DNA of 34,082 bases from Candidatus Cloacimonadota bacterium (GTDB lineage Bacteria; Cloacimonadota; Cloacimonadia; Cloacimonadales; TCS61), in contig JAIPGP010000037.1 of assembly GCA_021735645.1 (NCBI GenBank), positions 1 to 34,082 of the forward strand, written 5' to 3'. The translations under genes were made by a program, and so were the position numbers. Positions 20,401 to 29,400 of this stretch are shown piece after piece (within the stretch, counting starts at the first letter, position 1; every line of letters begins with the position of its first letter). Below the pieces are notes generated by a model. It was not told where the DNA came from. It was given only the letters and a program-made list of their open reading frames with translations, and ran no database searches.

Positions 20401-23400
20401 AGGATTGCTCATTGCGGTAAATTCACTTAGCAGTACTTCATCAGCAGAGGCATCATAAACAGCGAAATTCACCAGCTCTGATGCATTACCCTGAATGTTC
20501 ATCGTTGCATAGCTGTGATCACTATCAATAAATATTTCTCCAACACCACGGCATTCAAAATTCACAAAGGCACCTACTTCATCGCCTTCTGCAGCTACCT
20601 CATTCTCGATTAATATTTCACAGTAAGCTACAGTGGAATTTGTATAAATAACTGGTATCCACGGTCTGGAATAATCTTCTGGCAGGCTATATGTTACCTG
20701 CCAGCTTACAGATTCCGTATACTCTTCATCACTTATTTCTACACTAACAGAGTAAATTCCTGCCAGACTGAAATTAATAGCGAGTTCTGATGAGGGATTA
20801 TTCTGATCAATACCATTCAGGAACCATTGATATTCCAAATCACTATCAATATCAGAAGCGCTAACACTGAAACTGATCTCAGTCTCTACATCGATCACAA
20901 TGTCCTGATCTTCTGGTTCATATCCAATTATCACAGGCTCATCGTTTACTGGTGATACTATTACTTCCATATCATCCGTGGTTATCAGACGACCTTGATT
21001 ATCATCAACCACAAAAGTCATTAACTCACTGCCATTATAATTTTCTGCTGGAATAAAAGTTACTGCCAATTCATCGATCTCAACAGCTATTTCTACATTT
21101 CCACTCACTGATAAGGTAAGATCATCACCTTCAACATCTGATATATAATCAGATAGATCAATACTTGTGCTACTATCTTCATCAAGCAGAACACTTGCCG
21201 GCAAATCCATTACAGGAGCATCATTAACTGCTGCCACAATAACCTGTGTTGCCCCAAAAGCAGACTGACCACCTTGATTATCATCAGCTAAAAATGCTAT
21301 ATCTGTAGTACCACTCCAGTTTGCTAAAGGTGTCAAAGTTACCAGATAACCATCTACTTCGATCATTATATTATTGTTGGCAAACGGGATTGTTTCTACA
21401 ACATCTCCATCTGCATCATAGATATATTGACTGAAATCCCGGGTTTCTGGTATATCTTCCATCATGTTGATCACTACAGGTAAATTTATTTCAGGATCAT
21501 CATTAACTGCCAGAACCTGTATGATAACATCATCGCTGGCTATCGCTCTGCCCTGATTATCATCAATAGTAAATGTTACTACTTCACTGCCAAACCAATC
21601 CTCATTAGGAGTAAAGGTAACAATAAAGTCAATAATATCTATCTGAATATTTTCTGCCAATTCTGAACTTAAACTTAAGTTGTCAAAATCAACATCATTC
21701 ACAAAGATACCAAAATATGCCTCATAAACTTCATCTTCATTAAAACTGATCATCTCGGGAAGATCAATCTCAGGAGCATCATTATCGTTGATTATTGTCA
21801 GATAAAAACCTTCGCTATCTGTTAATCCATCTCCATCAGTGCATGTGATCACAACCAGTGAAGTACCAAAATAATCTAAGGATGGATTTACTTCCAGTTC
21901 CAGCGTTGTGTCAGTTATTTCTGCAAAACTCAGCATCTCATTAATATCAGGAATACTGACAATTGACCAGAGATCAAGGCTGGCATCTTCATCCGGATTA
22001 GTATAATTTATTGTAAGACTTCCACTTGTCTCTTCCATAGTTTCATAATCCGCAATCATTTCTATTTCCGGCGCTATGCTAACCGCTGCAATATGGATGC
22101 TTATTGTCCCGAATGCCTCGCCATCATCTCCCCAGACCCTGAATCCTATTTCATCTGTGATATCTTCATTCACTGTAGGTTGATAATTTCCCAGATAGGT
22201 CGTGAGAGGTTCGTTAAATTCAAAGAAACCAAAATTACTTAATACTCCATATTGGGGTTCGGTTGTAATTTCAATACTTAATTGTTCCATTGGCTCTGTA
22301 AGATCCAGACCATTGAAATCAATCTCCATATTCATATCGTAATCTAACCAGACATTTCCGTTTATTGCCATAGGTTCTACCCGTGTTGCGATTCCTTCAG
22401 AACCTTCCCTGTAAATCCTGATATTGTAAACTCTGGAAACATAACCTTGTGCATCACTTAGCGTGTAACAGATGAAATCTACATCTCTGCTCTCTGGCAT
22501 CTCATAATGCAGATTCCAGTCAGAAAGTGTATATTCGACATCAAAAACACTTAGAAGCTCGTCTCCACTACCTGTTATTATTGAATCAAAGGTAAGAAGT
22601 TCATTTGCTGTTTCCACATCAAAAATATCTTCTGTAAGATCATAATCCAGCGTGTTACCAGTGATCATGAATTCTCTATTCATACTTACTGGACGATCAT
22701 TTACAGGACTGACCATATAATTAAACACTGCCGGCACTGATGTACCGCCATCAGTATCATGTACTACTATTTCCACTTGATCAGTTCCAAAATAATTTAC
22801 TTCTGGCTCATAGATCAAATATTCATCTTCTATAGTTACGCTGCCATGCATTGCCGGATTTGTTATTTCAAAGGTGAGATCTGCATAAGTATCATTATCA
22901 TCAATCACCAGTAATTCTATACTTTTCGCTTGATCCTCCATTAATGTATAAGCTGTAGAATTATTGATTACTACAGGAGGAGTATTAACTGGTATTACCT
23001 GCATATAAACAGCCGATACTGTAAATAATCCAGCTGGATCTGCTGCTCTGAACCTTCCAATAGCACGTCCTGTGAATCCTGCAGCAGGAGTTAAGGTTAA
23101 TTCGCTTCCGGATAATTCGTATGACATGTGATAGATATAGTTATTTTCCAGTGAATATGATAACACATCTCCATCAGAATCATTAAAATAATCATTTAGA
23201 TCAATCGTCACTGCCTGATTAATTCCCGTCTCAAGATCGATTGTATATTCTCCAGTCGGAGCATCATTTACCGGATTAACAGTTACAGGAACTTCCACAT
23301 CAACCTCTCCCCCGGCATTATCATTCAAGTTCACCCAAAGTGTGGTTGTGCCATTCCAGTTTTCCGAAGAACTTCTCAATCTATAAATATTACTTGCCAA

Positions 23401-26400
23401 TAAGGTCAAATTAAGCTCATCTCCAACGCTCAATTCTGCACTCACCTGCTCATTATCAACATCTCCAGTAGTTATTGTAAAAATACTTGATTGGTCTTCA
23501 TTGAATGTGATTGCAAGTGGAGAAACCAGGAACGGCAGATCATTAACCGGATTTACCTGGAATATTACTGTGTCCTCGGCGATTGCTCTATCCTGATTAT
23601 CGCTGACTGTAAATGTTACCGAAGCCTGTCCGTTCCAGTTTGCCTGAGGTGTCACTATCACTGATAAACCTGTTATTGATATATCCAGGAAACCACTATA
23701 ATCAGTGCTTAGAGTAATTTCATCTTCATCCACGTCGGTGATATATTCACTGAAATCAACTGTCAGTTCTGTATCTTCATCCAGTTCAATTACAGCGGGT
23801 AAATCTATCACCGGATTATGGTTGTTTATTACTTCAATCACTAAAAGATCAGGTGGATAACCAATGTCACCACCAGGATTGCTCATAGCTGTAAATTCAC
23901 TCACCAGCACTTCATCGGCTGATGCATTATAGATAGCAAAATTTATCAGCTCAGGGGTATTACCCTGGATATTCATTGTTGCATAGCTATGTTCACCATC
24001 GATAAATACATCTCCAACTCCACGGCATTCATAATTAACAAAGGCTCCCACTTCATCATCATCATCTGCTGCCGTGCCATTGATCATCACTTCACAATAA
24101 GCCACTGTGGAATTTGTATAGATCACAGGTACCCAGGGTCGTGCATAATCTCCCGGGGGTACTTCACCTATATATACCGGCAGATAATCAGGAGGATAAC
24201 CAATATCTCCACCCGGATTACTCATTACGGTAAATTCACTTAACAGAACCTCATCGGCTGAGGCATCATATATAGCAAAATTTACCAACTCTGCTGCAAT
24301 ACCCTGAATGTTCATAGTCGCAAAACTGCCTTCTCTTTCAATAAATATTTCTCCAACTCCGCGGCATTCGAGATTTACAAATGCTCCCACTTCATCACCT
24401 ACTGCTGCTGCTGCTCCATTGATCATAACTTCGCAATATGCCACAGTAGAATTTGTATAAATAACAGGTACCCAGGGACGGGCATAATCTACATGTGGTA
24501 TTTCTCCAATATAAACCGGCAGATAATCTGGTGGATAACCAATATCTCCTCCAGGATTACTCATCACTGTAAATTCACTGACCAATACTTCATCTGCTGA
24601 TGCATCATATATGGCAAAATTTACTATTTCCGGTGCATTACCCTGAATGTTCATTGTTGCATAACTATACTCACCATCAAAAAATACTTCTCCGACTCCC
24701 CGGCATTCATAATTTACAAATGCTCCCACTTCATCATCTATTGCTGCCGCTTCTCCATCGATCAGCACTTCACAATAGGCTACAGTGGAATTTGTGTAAA
24801 TAACCGGCACCCAGGGACGATTATAATTCTCAGGCGAGGCTATTGTTACCTGCCAGACTACAAATAAGCTATTATCACCGTCACTTACATCTACTCGAAC
24901 TATAAATACTCCAGGTTCGTCAAAGATCATTGTAAGATTATCTTCAGGGTTATTCTGATCAATATCATCAATAAGCCATTGATACTCTAATTCACTGTCA
25001 ATATCGGTAGCGGTAACATTGAATGTGATCTCGTCATTCAGTTCCCCGGAAATATTCTGCTCAGATGGTTCAAATGACTCGATAACAGGTGCATCATTTA
25101 CTGCTGTAATATCTAAAGTTACTGTATCTGATGCCATCAATCTTCCCTGGTTATCATCAACTGAAAATGTCAGCATTTCAGTACCATAATAATTCTCACT
25201 AGGTGTGAAGGTAACTTCCAGATCGTCAATGTCTACCTGTACTTCTACATTCCCGGTTACGGAAAGTGTTAAATTATCACTTTCAAGATCAGAAACATAA
25301 GCACTAAAATCTATCATCTCACTGCTATCTTCTGCAATTTCTATAACATCTGGCAATTCTATCACTGGCGCATCATTCACTTCAATCACGGTTACTTCCG
25401 TTGCACCAAAGCCTGAGTCTCCACCCATATTATCAGTCACTAGAAATCCCAGATCAGTGATCCCAGACCAGTTTGCGACCGGTGTGAGAGTTACATCATA
25501 TCCTTCAATGGAGATCATAATAAATGGATCAGCAAAAGGTATTATTTCCAATACATCTCCATCAATATCAGTTAGATAAGGTGTAAAATCAATTACTTCA
25601 GGAACGTCTTCCATAAGAGTAATCGAAGCTGGTAGGTCAATCTGGGGATCATCATTTACTGGTGTTACAATGATATTTACATCATCACTGGCAATAGCTC
25701 TTCCCTGATTGTCATTTACTGTAAAGGTAACCATTTCCTCACCATTCCAGTCCGCATCGGGTGTAATATTAACCAGAATCTGGGTGATCTCAATTGATAA
25801 ATGTCCTGCTATAGATACCGATAAACTCAAACTATCAGGATCGATGTCAATTATATAACCCAAGAAAGATTCCTGCAATTGACTATCTTCTGCCAGACTA
25901 AATTCATCTGGTAAATTTATTTCCGGAGCATCATTATCATTTATTACTGTTAAAATGAAACCCTGGCTGTCACTTAAACCGTTTCCATCCGTACAAGTCA
26001 ACTCCACAAATGATGTGCCAAAGTAATCAGCCTCAGGATTTACTACTACTTCAAGAGTAGTATCAGTCAATTCCCCGAAACTAAACATTGAATTAACATC
26101 CGGGAGGCTGCTGATTGACCAGAAATCAAGATTCATTGCCTCATCAGGATTTGTGTAGTTTATAATAAAAGAATCACTAGTATCTTCCAGCAGTTCAAAA
26201 TCACTTATTTCTTCTATCTCAGGTGCTATATCGCCTGCCGTGATATTGATCGTGATTGTTCCAAAATCTTCTCCATCATTGCCAAAAACTCTGAAATTTA
26301 TTATCTCTGTGACATCTTCATTTACTGTAGGAGTATAACTTCCCAGATAGGTTGTTAAGGGCTCATTATATTCCAGAAAGGCAAAATCATCCAGTACGCC

Positions 26401-29400
26401 GTATTGAAGATCGGATGTGATCTCAATCCCTAGCTGTTCATATGGTTCGGTAATATCAATTCCTGAAAAATCAACATCTGTTGATCCTCCATAATTAAGA
26501 TTAAATTCTCCATCTATTGCTAATGGTGCAAATCTTAATCCGGTATTTTCATTACCTGCTCTATAGACCCAGACGACTTCCGGAGTACTCGCCTCATTTT
26601 CTTCATCTAATATTCTAAATAAAATAATGTCAGAAATCCTATTTTCTGGCATTATATATGTTATCGTTGTTCCAGACACAGTATATGGTATGCCACTGAC
26701 AGCTACATAGTCATCTCCCGAGGTGTGAACAGGATAAAATACAAGGTCTTCGGTAGGAGTTTCCTCATCACTGATATTCCCCGAAAAGTCGTATTCCAAT
26801 ATATCTGAATCTATCCATATATTTACGACTGGCTCAACTTCAGGTGCATCATTTACTGAATGTATATAAATATCGCAATTTACGGTATCAGAAACAGCAC
26901 CTTCTTCATCAATAGCAACCACTGCAAAGTTATCTGTTCCCTCATAATTTTCCTCTATTAGATAAGATATTCTTCTATTGTTAATAAATTCAAATATGCC
27001 ATGCTGAGGCTGAATTACTATTTCAAATTCCATATCAGCAATTGAAGTATAGTCATCAACTGCATAAAGCTGAATTGCTTCCGGAGTATCTTCCTGGACA
27101 TCTACAATGTTATTGGTATTGATAAAAGCAGTTGGTGGCTCGTTTACTTCTCTAACTGATAATATTATACCTTTGGTTAAACTTAATCCACCTGGATCTT
27201 CTATATTTAAAATAATACATTGGTGATAAGAACTGGCTTCCAAAGGTATTATTTCTATAATACTACCACTCAATTCAACTTCTAGATGCTCATATTGCGA
27301 GGTTATATTATAAGTTAATTCATCTCCATCAGGATCTGTAAAATAATCATCTAGATCTAGGCTGACATACTCATTCACGTTTAGATTTAGTAAGACATGG
27401 TTACCCTGGGGTGCATGATTAACATGTAAAACAGTCACAGAAATATCGGCTTCCGTGATCCCACCATCGCTGTCAGTCAGCACAACTGTCAGGTTATCTT
27501 CTCCATACCAGTTAGCCATATTCGTTAAAGAATATACTCCAGCAGGCATTAAATTGATATTAAAATTATTCCCTCCAGTCACTGAAATTCCTATCTCGCT
27601 GCTTTCAACATCACCAGCTTCGACCTGGAAATAATAATTCGAATTCTCATTGAATTGAATAGTCAAAGGTGAGATCAAATATGGAAGATCATTTACACTG
27701 AATACGACAATGTTTACACTGTCCTCAGCTATCAGTCTACCACTATCGTCACTTACTCTGAATATCACTAACTCATCACCAAACCAGTTTGCGTCTGGAG
27801 TAATTGTTACATTAAATCCATCGACAGCAACATCCAGATTACCTTCATGATCGCAGGTTAATGTCAGTTCATCTTCATCAGGATCACTAACATAATAACT
27901 GAAATCAAATACTTCGGCAGTATCTTCCTGCAAGGATATTTCCTGGGGTAGTTCAATCATCGGAGGATGATTTGTCAATATCTCTACTGGCAGCAAATCT
28001 GGCGGATAGCCAATATCTCCTCCTGGATTGCTCAACACAGTAAAATCACTCACATAGACTATGTCGGCTGAAGCATCATATACTGTAAAAGTTATCATTT
28101 CTAGTGTCTCGCCCTGTATATTCATGGTTGATACAGTAATATCGTTATTAACTACAATATTTCCAACTCCTCGACATTCATCTCCCACAAAAGCTCCTAC
28201 TTCATCATCATCTGCTGCTGCTGCTCCATCTATGGTCACTTCGCAATAGGCAACTGTGGAATTTGTGTAATTGACAACTTCCCAGGGACGAGGATACAAT
28301 CCGGGATCTTCCATTATTTCTACTGTCCATAACTGAGAAATACTGAATTCTTCATCACTTACTACAGCTTCTACAGTGTAACTGCCAACTTCGGTAAATT
28401 CATAATATAGTTCCATTCCAGTACCTGTTTCAATTTCATTTACCAGCCATTGATATGATATCTCACTATCTATATCCTCTCCCTCAATTGAAAAATCTAC
28501 ACTGCCTGATTCCACAAATTCGATTTCCGTAGTTTCAGGCAAATAACCAACAATTACAGGAGCATCATTTACTGCTGTCACCACTACTTCAACAACTGCC
28601 ATTGACATTTCTCTATATACTCCGTCATCGGCAAAAAAAGTTACATTTTCAATACCAGACCAGTCCGGTGTGCTGCTGAATGTGGCTATTCCATCAAGAA
28701 CATCGATACAGATATTATCTCCTGTTGCCAGAATGTTCAAATCATCACCATCCACATCCCAGATCATGTCTGTGATATCAAGCTCATAACCTTCATCTTC
28801 ATTGAAACTCAGTCCCACTGGTAAATTAAACTCAGGAGCATCATTCACAGGTAAGATAACTATTTCCACATCAGCTTCGGCTTCACCACTCACCTGATCA
28901 TCAACTGCAAAGGTTAATGTTTCAGTTCCATTCCAGTTTGCATCCGGTGTAATACTCACCAGCATCCCGGTGATTTCCACTGTAAGATGCTCACTGTTCT
29001 CACAAGATAAGATCAAATCATCTTCTTCATCAGGATCATTTATATAACTGCTGAAATCCTCTAAGATACTCTGATCTTCATTGCCTGAAAACTCTTCCGG
29101 TAAAACTATTTCCGGTAAATGATTAAATGAATATATGGCACTTAAACCAAATGGATCATCAACTCCACCCACCGTTGTATTATTCACAAATGGAATACTC
29201 TCCTGGCAATCTATAACTATATCTGAATTTGCCAGATATACCTTAAAACTTAAGTCCTCTCCAGCAGTTACTGTGGATACAGCTGTCATGTTCCAGACAT
29301 TTGGTCCCGGAACAAATCCTGCTAATGCCCGGCAATCGTCCTCTCCTCCCGGTCCAAACGCCGCCAGCATGTTACTTCCTTCATCTGTGAAATTTTCGCC

